This document shows positions 14,862-22,995 of a stretch of 42,785 bases of DNA, one piece after another. Position 1 is the first letter of the stretch, and each line of letters begins with the position of its first letter. This DNA is from an uncultured Coriobacteriaceae bacterium (GTDB taxonomy: Bacteria > Actinomycetota > Coriobacteriia > Coriobacteriales > Atopobiaceae). Location of the stretch: positions 1 to 42,785 of the forward strand of contig USBN01000008.1 in assembly GCA_900552935.1 (NCBI GenBank). The letters are read 5' to 3'. The notes beneath the pieces are model-generated. The model saw only the letters and a list, made by a program, of their open reading frames with translations, had not been told where the DNA came from and ran no database searches. A program made the translations under genes and the position numbers.

Positions 14862-17455
14862 TTACCATCCAAAGTCGTCGGGGGCGAAGGCGATCTGTAT
14901 CCGCAGGCTGGCGAGCTCGGTGACCTCGCCGGTCTGGGCGTTCTTTGCAAGCAGCGGGTAGGAGGCGCTCGAGCTGGGGGAGAAGCCCGTCCGCAGGCAG
15001 AACCTCGCGCGTACGGTGCGCTCCTGCGTCGAGGGGGACGCCATGTTGGCGACGATGCGCGCGACGTCAGACACGGGCTCTAGCGCGGAGTCCGCCACAT
15101 AGACGTCGTATTCCGCCGGGATCACCTTGCCGCCCACGGGGTCCGTCTGGAGGAAATCGAGGCAGAAGAGCGTGTTCGTGACCGTGTTGTTCTCGAGCAC
15201 CACCCTGATGCTGGCGGCCTCGGTCTCCTCGTAGCTCGCCGATCCCTTGCGGTGGTTGCGGAAGTGCAGCGCGGGCACGCACATCTCCTCGAGGGAGATG
15301 CCGCCGTGGACGTAGTTCTCGCCGCTGCCGCCCTTTCGTATGCGCACGCACTCGCGGGGAAAGAAGCCGCTCACGCCGCGTCCGCCTAGGAGGCGTACGG
15401 GCATGAGAAACTCGCTCGTGGCGCCCTCGGCGGTCACGACGTAGCGGCGGCCATACTCGATGACCTCGCCTGTGACCTCGTTGATGCCCACGTGCTCGGC
15501 CTCGCCCAGGGGCTCCTCGGTGTAGAGGAAGCCGTGGTCCGCGGTGATGAGGACGTCCGAGGCGCGGAAGTCCTTGACGATGGTCCTCACGGCGGCGACG
15601 AGCTCCTCCACGGCGTCGCGGCAGCCCTGGAAGACCTTGCGCTCCGTGCCCTGCTTGTCGCCCAGGGCGTCGATGGAGTTGTGGTAGACGTAGACCACGT
15701 CGGCGTCGCCCACGAACTCGATGCGCTGGCGCGGCCCATCTCGCTGATGAGCGTCTCGTACTGGACGGCGACGCCGACGGGGTGGTTCTGCCTGATGACC
15801 TGCTGTCTCGCGGCGCACGAGGGCGTCTCGGCATCATCGACGAGGACCTTGAGGCAGCCGGTGCCGCCCTGGCCCGAGCCCTCGAGGGCGAAGCTGCCGT
15901 GCGGAAGCAGTGCCGCCATACCGCACTTCGTGATGGAAGGCAGGGTGGCCTGCATGGACGTGAGCTCGCACGAGCCCTTGGTGTCGCGCTCGAGGCGCTC
16001 CGCGAGCTCGGTGGCGACCTCGTAGCGCAGGGCGTCAGAGATCACAACCCACGCGCGCTTCTTGGACTGGGCGAGGGAGTCTACCTTGTTCATGTAGAAG
16101 TCGAGCTGACGGGGGATGCCGCTCACGTAGCCCTGGCTGGCGAGCTCGTCTGCCGCGGCGTTGGCCCAACGCCCGTTGACCTCGGGGAGGAACCAGCCCT
16201 TGTAGAGGCGCTCGATGGAGTCGCGCGCGGCGCGCATGGCCTCGTCGAGGTCATAGCTGCCGTCGACGATCGCGGCTGAGAGCGCCATATGGAGGTCGCG
16301 GTACCAGCGGTCGAAGGCGTTCCACTCGGTGGCGTAGGCGTCCCAGACGCGCTCGGCGGGAAGCGCTCCCATGCCCTCGGTGTGGTCGCGGTAGAAGAGC
16401 CTCATGCGCGCGGCGGCGATGACGCCCTGGTAGTAGCAGGCGAAGCTCCCGTACCAGGCGAGTCCGCGGCGGCGGTTCGCGATCCTGATGACCTCGTCGG
16501 CACAATCGGGCGCGGAGACCATGTCGAGCAGCCTGCGCAGGATGGCGGCGTCGACGCAGGGGAAAACGTCCGCGAACGAGAGCCTCTCGATCGACGTCGC
16601 GTCTGCGGAGGAGAGGAGCTCGGCGAGCCTCGTCTTGGCTTCGACCTGCTCGGTGGCCCCCCTGAGGGCGCCGACGTCGCCGCTCGACACCCATGCCTCG
16701 AACACCTCGTGGCAGAAGGGCGCGTGCGCGGGGGACATGCGGGTCTCGAGGCCCTTGAGCGCGTCCGCGAGCTCTGCGCGAGAGAGCGCGGAGAGCAGCA
16801 CGTGCGCCGTCGCGAGGATGGGGTCCGTTGCCGAGAAGCCCGTCCATGCGGCAAGCGCCTCGAGGAAGGAGTCTCGTACTCCCGCTTTCTGGAGCTTGTC
16901 GAGTGGGGCGTCCGCGCCCTCGTTCTGCATCATCTCGAGGAAGCACTGCGTCACGGCGACGGGCGTGGCCGCGGCGGCGCCGAGGGCCAGGGCCATGATG
17001 GAGAGGTCGAGCTGCTGGGGCGTGTCGTAGCGCTTGCGCAGGCGGCAGAGCTTGCCGAGGCTCGTCTTCTTCGCGAGGAAGGTCTTGCGGGCGCGCAGCG
17101 CGTCGCGCATCTCGCGCGTGTCCGGGGCGCTCAGCTCGCGCAGCTGGATGCTCACGTAGTCTGCCGAGAACTGCTGCGCGCGCACCTCGACGTCCGCGAG
17201 CCAGTCGCCCTCGAGGCGGCGTGGGCGCGGGCGATACAGCAGAATGCGGTGGCCGGTGAGGTCCTCGTTGAGGGCACACTTCAGGCGGAAGAGGTCATTC
17301 TCCTCCTCGCGCATGACCTCAACGCCGGGCAGTTCGAGCTCGGCCGCCACCTCGGTGAACTCAGTATCCGGATCGTGCCACACCACGATGCCGCCCGCGT
17401 CTCCCATTGCGTCGAAGAGCTTCGAGAGCTCCTTCGTTATGTCTTCTAGCTTCAT
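14862..17455 (-). pseudogene. pglZ: BREX-1 phosphatase-superfamily protein PglZ, frameshifted
   Basis: The 5' frame runs from ATG 17455 and matches PglZ for about 575 residues: SDALRYEVATEL (metal-site Asp near 474) and the following TLPSITKCGMAALLP of the alkaline-phosphatase fold. It then loses sense after EMGR at about 15731. The family sequence resumes one frame over with QRIEFVGDADVVYVYHNSIDALGDKQGTE and ADHGFLYT, continuing to the TAA at 14862. A single missing base near 15727-15738, in GGGCCGCGCC context, explains it; restoring one base gives about 864 residues, the normal type 1 size. Without programmed slippage no full PglZ is made. The start is three bases after the pglX stop, so the original order pglX-pglZ-brxL is conserved. 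A sequencing error is possible. Confidence 0.88.
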
Positions 17456-17458
17456 GCC

Positions 17459-18433
17459 TTACTTCACCTTTGCCAGGACGTCGGCGAACTTGGCGTAGTT
17501 GACGTTCACGCCGTCGTCGAGGTCGATTTCGATCATCTGGTCCGCGAGGTGGTGGACCTTCTCCTCGTAGCCGGCTAGCTCCGCCGCCTGGGCCTCGATG
17601 CGCTTGCGCTCCTTGGTAAGCTGCGCCTTCTGGCGCGCGGCCGCCGCCTGCATCTGGTCATCCAGCTAGCCCAGACGCGTGCGGTAGCGCTCCTGGTGAG
17701 GCAGCACGTAGTCCGTGCGGATGCGCGCGAGGAGGTCGGGCTGGTAACGGTGCATGTACACCAGGCACTTGAAGCCGTTCTTCTTGCCGGAGTCGAAGAG
17801 CCAGTAGATGGGGCGCTTTTTGTACGTCTTGCAGTGGTCGGCGTAGAAGTCCTTGAGGAAGTAGACGCGGATCGTGGCGCGGGCGTCGCAGCCGGCGGAG
17901 GGGTCGAGGGCGTCCGCCATGAAGCGGAGGTTCTCCTCGAGCGCCTCGTCCCCGTAGGCCACGCGCACGAAGTCGATCAGGCGCGCCACTACGTCATCCT
18001 CGAAGTACTCATCATCGGTGATGGGCAGGATGTTGTCCTCGTCTGGCATGAAGGTCACGTGCTCTGGGTCGGGCATCTTCGCGAGGTAGTTCGCGACGGT
18101 GTCGCCCTGGTCTGCGAGCACCAGGCCGTCCACGTCGAGCGAGTAACGGCCGAACATGCAACCCACGGCGTAGCTGACGAGCGAGACGATCTCGTCGCGG
18201 CGGGTGCGCACGTAGCGGTTGCCCTTGTAGCTCTCCGGGATCTCCTCTGCCGTGTCGAAGATGCGAGCGACCGAGACGTACTTGTCCTCGACCTCGATGG
18301 GCACCTCGCCCTCCATGTTGTAGATGCGCGCGAAGATGCGGTTGAGCTCCTCCTCGTTGGCGCGGAGCTGCTCGAAGCGCTCGTTCACCTCGGCCTTGTG
18401 GGCCTCGTACTTGTCCTTGATCAGCGTTGCCAT
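17459..18433 (-). pseudogene. pglX: C-terminal part of BREX methyltransferase PglX, detached and amber-interrupted
   Basis: From ATG 18433 the translation (ATLIKDKYEAHKAEVNERF, then QLRANEEELNRIF, YAVGCMFGRYSLDVDGL, DDEYFEDDVVARLIDFV, KTYKKRPIYWLFDSGKKNGF, YMHRYQPDLLARIRTDYVL) is the C-terminal domain of type 1 PglX. At 17666-17668 an in-frame TAG interrupts it; the same frame continues with LDDQMQAAAARQKAQLTKER and ends in YEEKVHHLADQMIEIDLDDG, the normal extreme C-terminus, with stop at 17459. Without the amber it would be about 323 residues. It has its own ATG but only a weak ribosome site (GAAAG). The matching N-terminal part lies 9 kb upstream at 27407-29926. It may work as a separate subunit, or be a remnant of an insertion into pglX. 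Confidence 0.9.
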
Positions 18434-18474
18434 GTGGTTCGTCTTTCTGTCGTCATCGGCTGCGGTGCGGGCGC

Positions 18475-18501
18475 GTGAACGGGGGTGCGTCCCCTGTTCA
18501 C
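18475..18501. other. Hairpin between the coiled-coil gene and the PglX C-terminal part
   Basis: GTGAAC...GTTCAC arms (18475-18480 with 18496-18501) enclose GGGGG...CCCC, giving about 10 pairs with a short loop. It lies just after the stop of the 1337-residue gene, at the right-hand junction of the cargo with the pglX remnant. No T-run follows on either strand. Confidence 0.5.
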
Positions 18502-18510
18502 GCTTCACGC

Positions 18511-21500
18511 TTATGCTTTGAGTGTGGGGAAGGTGGCCTTGTTGATGGGCGTGATGCCCTGCTCCTTGAGCTTTGTCAGCGCTGAGGCCATGAGTTCCTT
18601 CATCTCGCGGTACTCGTCGCTCTTTTTCTCGGCCGAGGTGAACAGCTGGCCGGAGATGAGGTCGTTGTATCGCTTGAGGGCCTTGGTCCGCTGCCCCTTT
18701 GCCGTGGACCTTTCGGTGCTCAGGGTGCCGCGACTCTTCTCAGCGTTTTCGAGACGGTCCTTGGTCTCCTTTTCCTCTTGCAGGAGCTCCTCGAGCTTGG
18801 CCTGCCAGCAGGCAATCTTCCCCTCTGGCTCCTTGATGTCTTTGAGCAGCTTCTTTCTCGTCCTTGCGAGCGACTTGAGCTCTTCGTCTATCTGTTCCGT
18901 GCGCGTGCGAATCTCGTCTTGTCGGCTGGCGATCGTCTTGAGCACGCTGTCTATCTGCGACTTCTTGAGGATGGAGAAGAAGCCCAGGCCCCCTCGTTCC
19001 TCCTCGAGCCCATGTGCCTTCTCCTCAAGCATGTCTGCCCGGGAGAGAAGCTGCTTGCGCTCTTCCTGCAGGTCGTGCTTGCGGGAGGCGTTCGCTGTGA
19101 GCTCGTCAGATATGGACTGCTGCTTTCTCTGGATTGAACGGATCTTCTTCTCAAGGCGCTTCTTCTCCGCGGGCATTTCCTCGAGCGTTCTCTCGTCCTC
19201 CTCATACTGCCAAAGTGCCTCGTTGGCCTCGCAATACTTCGTCGCAGCTGTGAGGAGGCGGTCGAGGACCTTCTCGAGCCCTGCGCGCTTTTCCGAGATG
19301 GTCGGGGCCTTCTTGGCGGTGGCGGGGCTGGGGGCAGCCGTCTGGCCCAGGTCAATCGCTGGCGCTGCGGCCACGCTCGCGGAGCCGGGACTGTCCTGCG
19401 CACCGGCGACGCGGGTAACGTCGCCGTCCAGCAGCCGGGGGAGGTCAAGGTTGCGGCAGCCCATGAACGTCACCTGGAAGGGGACGCCCCTCAGGGGCTC
19501 GGCGCACTGACGAAGGTTCCAGAGCAGACGGCACATGAGGTCGAAGAAGCAGGGAATGCCGTCTGCGAGGCTGGGATCGTACATGACCGTATAGGCGTTG
19601 GGGCCGGCGTTGAGGACCCTGAATGCCGCCATGCTTGCGGCGAGGTTGGCGAGCGTGATTCCCGTCAGGTCGCCGTCGAACATGATGGGGTACAGTGCCT
19701 TGGATACCCTGTCCCTGGGGACGACGAGCGCCTTGTCCTTCTCGACCTCGAGCAGGAAGGACAAGAGGCGGTCGCCCAGCTCCGCGAAGCTGTCGAAGCC
19801 GTTCTCGCGGACGATTGCGTTGAGCTCCTCGATCTTGGGCAGGTTGGCCCGCATGCCACGGATGACGTGGTGGCCCCGCTCCCAGGCGATGTCGGTGTCC
19901 TGGAAGAACACGTAGTCATCGGCGAGCAGCGTGAGCAGCAGCATGGGGTTCACGTTGTGGCTCTCTGCCGGCTCGGGTTTGGTTGTGGGCTCGGGCTTGG
20001 GCTCCGGCTCGGGCTTAGGTTCCGGCTTCGGTTCGGGCTTGGGTTTCGACTTGCGCGTTGCCCCCTTGCCGGTGGACTTCGCCTTTCCTTCGCTGGCAGA
20101 TGCTGAGTCAAGGTCAATTTTTGGCGCCTCGCTCACGCTTACGGTGCCGGGGTTATCCTGCGCACCGTCGACGCGGGGGATGCTGCCGCGCAGCAGCTGG
20201 GAGAGGTCCAGGTTGCGGTAGCTCGTGAACGTCACCTGGAAAGGAACGTCCTTCAGCGTCTCAACGCACTGGCGAAGGTCCCAAAGCAGTCGACACATCA
20301 GTTCGAAGAAGTGGGGGATGCCGTCTGCGAGCGCGTCGTCGTACATAACCGTGTAGCTGTTCGGACTGTCATTGATGATCCTGAACGCCTCGCTGGCCGT
20401 GAGGTTGACGAGCGTGATCCCCGTCAGGTCCCCCCGGCGGACGATGGGATGGAGCGCCTTGGAGATGGACGCCCTCGGGACGACGAGCGCCTCGTCCTTC
20501 TCGACCTCGCCCATGAAGGTCATGAAATGCTCAAGCAGGTCATCCGTGTTCTTGAACCCGTTCACTCGCGCGAGGGTGGCAAGGCGTGGATGCACCGGAG
20601 AGCCGATCTGCAGACCACGGATGACATGGTGACCCTTCGACCACGAGAGGTCCTTCTCCTCAAAGGAGACATAGCCATTGGAGAGCAGCGCGAGCATCGT
20701 CGTGGGGAGGTCCATGCCGTCGGTCTCTCCGGCGGCACCTGCCGGCTGTTCGCCCACAATCTCTATGCCTTCCGTGAGGTCAGTCGAAGGCGCAGAGGTC
20801 ACGTTGACCAGGGCGGGGTCATCCTGGGCACCGTCGACGAAGGTGACCTTTGGGTACTCCCACCAGACGTTCATGCGGCCGATGCGGTTGAACTCTATGC
20901 CGATGCGACTGAACCTTACGCTGAAGGGGATTCCCCTCTGCGCGTTCTCGCACTGGCGAAGGTCCCAGATGAGGCGGCATACCATGCCAAAGAAGCGGGG
21001 GAGGCCAATGGCAACGGGCTCGCTGTACTCAACCTGGTATGCGTCGGGACCCTCGCTCTTGATGCGGAAGGAGTCCGTGTAGTTGGCCATGTTAGCGAAC
21101 GCGATGCCCGTGAGGTCTCCCTTGCGGACGATCCGATAGAGTCCCTTGTTGATGCCCGTCTTCTTGGGGACAAAGAACGCCTCGTCCTTCTCGACCTCCT
21201 GAAGGGCGGAGACGAAGTAGTCGATGAGCTCGTTTGCGTCATCAAAGCCATTCTCCTGCGCGATGAGGGCGAGGTCCTCGCGCTTTTGCTCGCTCACCCC
21301 GACGCCGGCGATGGCGTGGTGACCCTTCTTTCTGGGGATGTCGCTGTCCTCAAAGGAGACATAGCCGTCGCTCAGCAGCGACATCACGAGCGTGGGGACG
21401 TCCACGTCACGTGACTTGGCGGGCTCGGGGTTCGGCTCCTCGTTCTCTTCGCCCTCGCTCGGCGCGATCCCCACGCGCGAGAGCAGCGCCCGCATGCGCT

Positions 21501-22524
21501 CGGAGGGCGCGAGCGTCTTGTCGATGGCTGTCTGGACCGTCTTCGAGGGGTCTGACAGGTAGGTCGTGGCTATGGTCAGGAGCTTGTTGGTGTCCTCCGC
21601 CGGCAGGCGGGCGTCTCCCAGGTTGTCTGGGGTAATGGGCAGCTGGTTGAAGATGCTGGCCACGGTCTCGCGAATGGATGCCAGCTGTTCGCTGCCCTCC
21701 TCGTAATAGTGGGTCTGGGCATCGGCTGCGTCTGCGAGCTGCTCAAAGTAGGGCTCGAGGCTCTTGTTGAAGCTGGCGAACTCCTCCAGGCCGAGCTTCA
21801 TCCTCTTGCGACTAGAGAGGTTGTCCGTGTTGTAGGCCTCCACGATGTAGGCCGCCATGGTATAGGCAGTCATTCTCGTTGCGCTAAGCGGGCTTACGTA
21901 TTGGTTGGCGAGCTGCTCGAAGCACTCGGGCTCGACCTTCGAGTCGAGGCACTCCTGGAATGCGCGAACGCACTCAGGCGTCTCGTTCTCATATACGCGC
22001 ACCGACTTCGCGAGCTCTTCCACCAGGGTCTGGGCCTCTTTCAGGCGGTCGTTCTCCCACGAGTAGAAGGTCACGCGAAGAAACTCGCGTTGCGGTCCGT
22101 CTTGATGGATGTAGAACTCGAACCCCGGGTTGTCTCTCACAACGACCTGCGTGATGGCACACGTGCACCCATGGGCCTCGACCGTGTGGTAGTCAAGGGG
22201 CCTTGGCAGGAAGGGGGTGCGGTCCAGCGTAAACAGCGTGCTCTTCATCAGCGTAAGGCGAAGGTCCGGCGTGCCCACCTTGTGGAACTCATCTGGGAAG
22301 GGAGGCAGGCGCACGCAGATGACCTCGACACCGTCCTCGTCGCTTGCCCCCTCGGGGCAGATCGTGAACGGGTGGCTCGAAGTGGGGTCGTTGGCGGTTG
22401 CTACCCAGCCCTCGGGGATCTCGCAGGAGAGGTAGTCGGACGAGACCCGGTTGGCTTCGAGGTCGACGCCGGGCGTTGGCCTCTGGACGTCCTCTGTCTT
22501 GGAGATGCTCTCGTGGTCGGCCAT
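18511..22524 (-). CDS. Large triple-repeat protein with C-terminal coiled coil, unknown
   Basis: 1337 residues, not recognised as a known defence protein. Residues 30-180 (CEIPEGWVATANDP to LAKSVRVYE) resemble a PsbP/DcrB-like fold. Residues 180-350 are helical. Three homologous domains of about 200 residues follow: 375-583, 605-805 and 857-1060. Each has LLxxGYVSFE, GHHxIRG, EVEKDExxVVP, GDLTGIT, MCRLLWDLRQC and ends VDGAQDxPG...APxIDL. Domains 2 and 3 are joined by a Lys-Pro-Glu-Pro linker (about 826-852). Residues 1080-1320 are a long Glu/Lys/Arg/Leu-rich coiled coil. No ATPase or nuclease motif is visible. The start at ATG 22524 has AAAGGATGTGAG upstream. It sits between the two parts of pglX, next to the small ORF; structural, scaffold or sensor roles are possible but unproven. 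Confidence 0.85.
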   Translation of the reverse strand: MADHESISKTEDVQRPTPGVDLEANRVSSDYLSCEIPEGWVATANDPTSSHPFTICPEGASDEDGVEVICVRLPPFPDEFHKVGTPDLRLTLMKSTLFTLDRTPFLPRPLDYHTVEAHGCTCAITQVVVRDNPGFEFYIHQDGPQREFLRVTFYSWENDRLKEAQTLVEELAKSVRVYENETPECVRAFQECLDSKVEPECFEQLANQYVSPLSATRMTAYTMAAYIVEAYNTDNLSSRKRMKLGLEEFASFNKSLEPYFEQLADAADAQTHYYEEGSEQLASIRETVASIFNQLPITPDNLGDARLPAEDTNKLLTIATTYLSDPSKTVQTAIDKTLAPSERMRALLSRVGIAPSEGEENEEPNPEPAKSRDVDVPTLVMSLLSDGYVSFEDSDIPRKKGHHAIAGVGVSEQKREDLALIAQENGFDDANELIDYFVSALQEVEKDEAFFVPKKTGINKGLYRIVRKGDLTGIAFANMANYTDSFRIKSEGPDAYQVEYSEPVAIGLPRFFGMVCRLIWDLRQCENAQRGIPFSVRFSRIGIEFNRIGRMNVWWEYPKVTFVDGAQDDPALVNVTSAPSTDLTEGIEIVGEQPAGAAGETDGMDLPTTMLALLSNGYVSFEEKDLSWSKGHHVIRGLQIGSPVHPRLATLARVNGFKNTDDLLEHFMTFMGEVEKDEALVVPRASISKALHPIVRRGDLTGITLVNLTASEAFRIINDSPNSYTVMYDDALADGIPHFFELMCRLLWDLRQCVETLKDVPFQVTFTSYRNLDLSQLLRGSIPRVDGAQDNPGTVSVSEAPKIDLDSASASEGKAKSTGKGATRKSKPKPEPKPEPKPEPEPKPEPTTKPEPAESHNVNPMLLLTLLADDYVFFQDTDIAWERGHHVIRGMRANLPKIEELNAIVRENGFDSFAELGDRLLSFLLEVEKDKALVVPRDRVSKALYPIMFDGDLTGITLANLAASMAAFRVLNAGPNAYTVMYDPSLADGIPCFFDLMCRLLWNLRQCAEPLRGVPFQVTFMGCRNLDLPRLLDGDVTRVAGAQDSPGSASVAAAPAIDLGQTAAPSPATAKKAPTISEKRAGLEKVLDRLLTAATKYCEANEALWQYEEDERTLEEMPAEKKRLEKKIRSIQRKQQSISDELTANASRKHDLQEERKQLLSRADMLEEKAHGLEEERGGLGFFSILKKSQIDSVLKTIASRQDEIRTRTEQIDEELKSLARTRKKLLKDIKEPEGKIACWQAKLEELLQEEKETKDRLENAEKSRGTLSTERSTAKGQRTKALKRYNDLISGQLFTSAEKKSDEYREMKELMASALTKLKEQGITPINKATFPTLKA

Positions 22525-22583
22525 GGCCGCTCACATCCTTTCGGGGGGGTGACGCGCTTCGTGCGGTTTGGGGGGTTGTGGTC

Positions 22584-22800
22584 TTACTCGGCTAGGTCAA
22601 TGCGGTCGATCGCTTCTTGCAGGTAGTGGGGGGAGCGCGTCGAACGAAGTGTCGTATCTGGCGAGGAGCGCGCTCACGTCTGCGGCGGTCACGCGGGTGC
22701 CGCGGTGCGCCTGCCGCTCGAGCAGCTCGACATCCGTGAGCAGCGCCTTCTCATAGGCGACCTGTATGCCGATCGCCGAGCCGTGCGTTGGGTCTGTCAT
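22584..22800 (-). CDS. Small ORF (67-72 residues) with a frameshift at a C6 tract
   Basis: ATG 22800 (AAAGG upstream) begins MTDPTHGSAIGIQVAYEKAL and continues LLTDVELLERQAHRGTRV. As written, the frame ends at 22597 after a Pro/Arg-rich tail. If the six-C run (G at 22628-22633 on the plus strand) had five, it would instead end DALPHYLQEAIDRIDLAE and stop at 22584, which looks more protein-like. Function unknown; it precedes the 1337-residue gene by about 60 bp and is probably co-transcribed with it. Length variation in the tract, sequencing error and real decay are all possible. Confidence 0.55.
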
Positions 22801-22892
22801 GGCTAGGCCGCCTTTCTGTGATGGACGTTCTTGCAGTGGTTGCTTGCGAGCTTAGCTTGCGGTGCGGGCATATATTCGGGAGCGCATCTGCC

Positions 22893-22921
22893 TTGGGATG
22901 GAGCGTTGCCCGTGGTATAAA
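22893..22921 (+). promoter_or_regulatory. Promoter for a plus-strand small RNA
   Basis: TTGGGA (22893-22898), a 17-bp spacer, and TATAAA (22916-22921) form a good sigma-70-type promoter. It points against all surrounding genes and toward a terminator 36 bp further on. Confidence 0.6.
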
Positions 22922-22927
22922 AGAGGT

Positions 22928-22986
22928 GGTCCTCCCGCAAGAGTCGGCCTCCAAGAGCCGGGGGATGTCCCCCGGCATTTTTTATT
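22928..22986 (+). ncRNA. Candidate ~60-nt small RNA inside the BREX cargo
   Basis: A promoter at 22893-22921 predicts a start near 22928. A perfect terminator GCCGGGGG-ATGT-CCCCCGGC (22957-22976) followed by TTTTTT (22978-22983) predicts the end near 22986. The A-rich flank is on the other side, so the terminator serves the plus strand. The 30-nt body (CCTCCCGCAAGAGTCGGCC) has a possible small CCG/CGG hairpin. It lies between the helicase and the small ORF, which are both on the minus strand. An ORF across it (22788-22988) has no ribosome site after the promoter, so an RNA product is more likely than a peptide. Confidence 0.55.
22957..22986 (+). terminator. Plus-strand terminator of the small RNA
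   Basis: 8-bp perfect GC stem, 4-nt loop, six T residues then ATT. It ends 10 bp before the helicase stop codon, which is on the other strand. Confidence 0.9.
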
Positions 22987-22995
22987 AGCGTCGCG

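Noticed and set aside
22788..22988. 66-codon plus-strand peptide, type I toxin candidate
   Set aside because: Its start lies before the promoter at 22893-22921 and it runs through the terminator stem; a small RNA explains the signals better.
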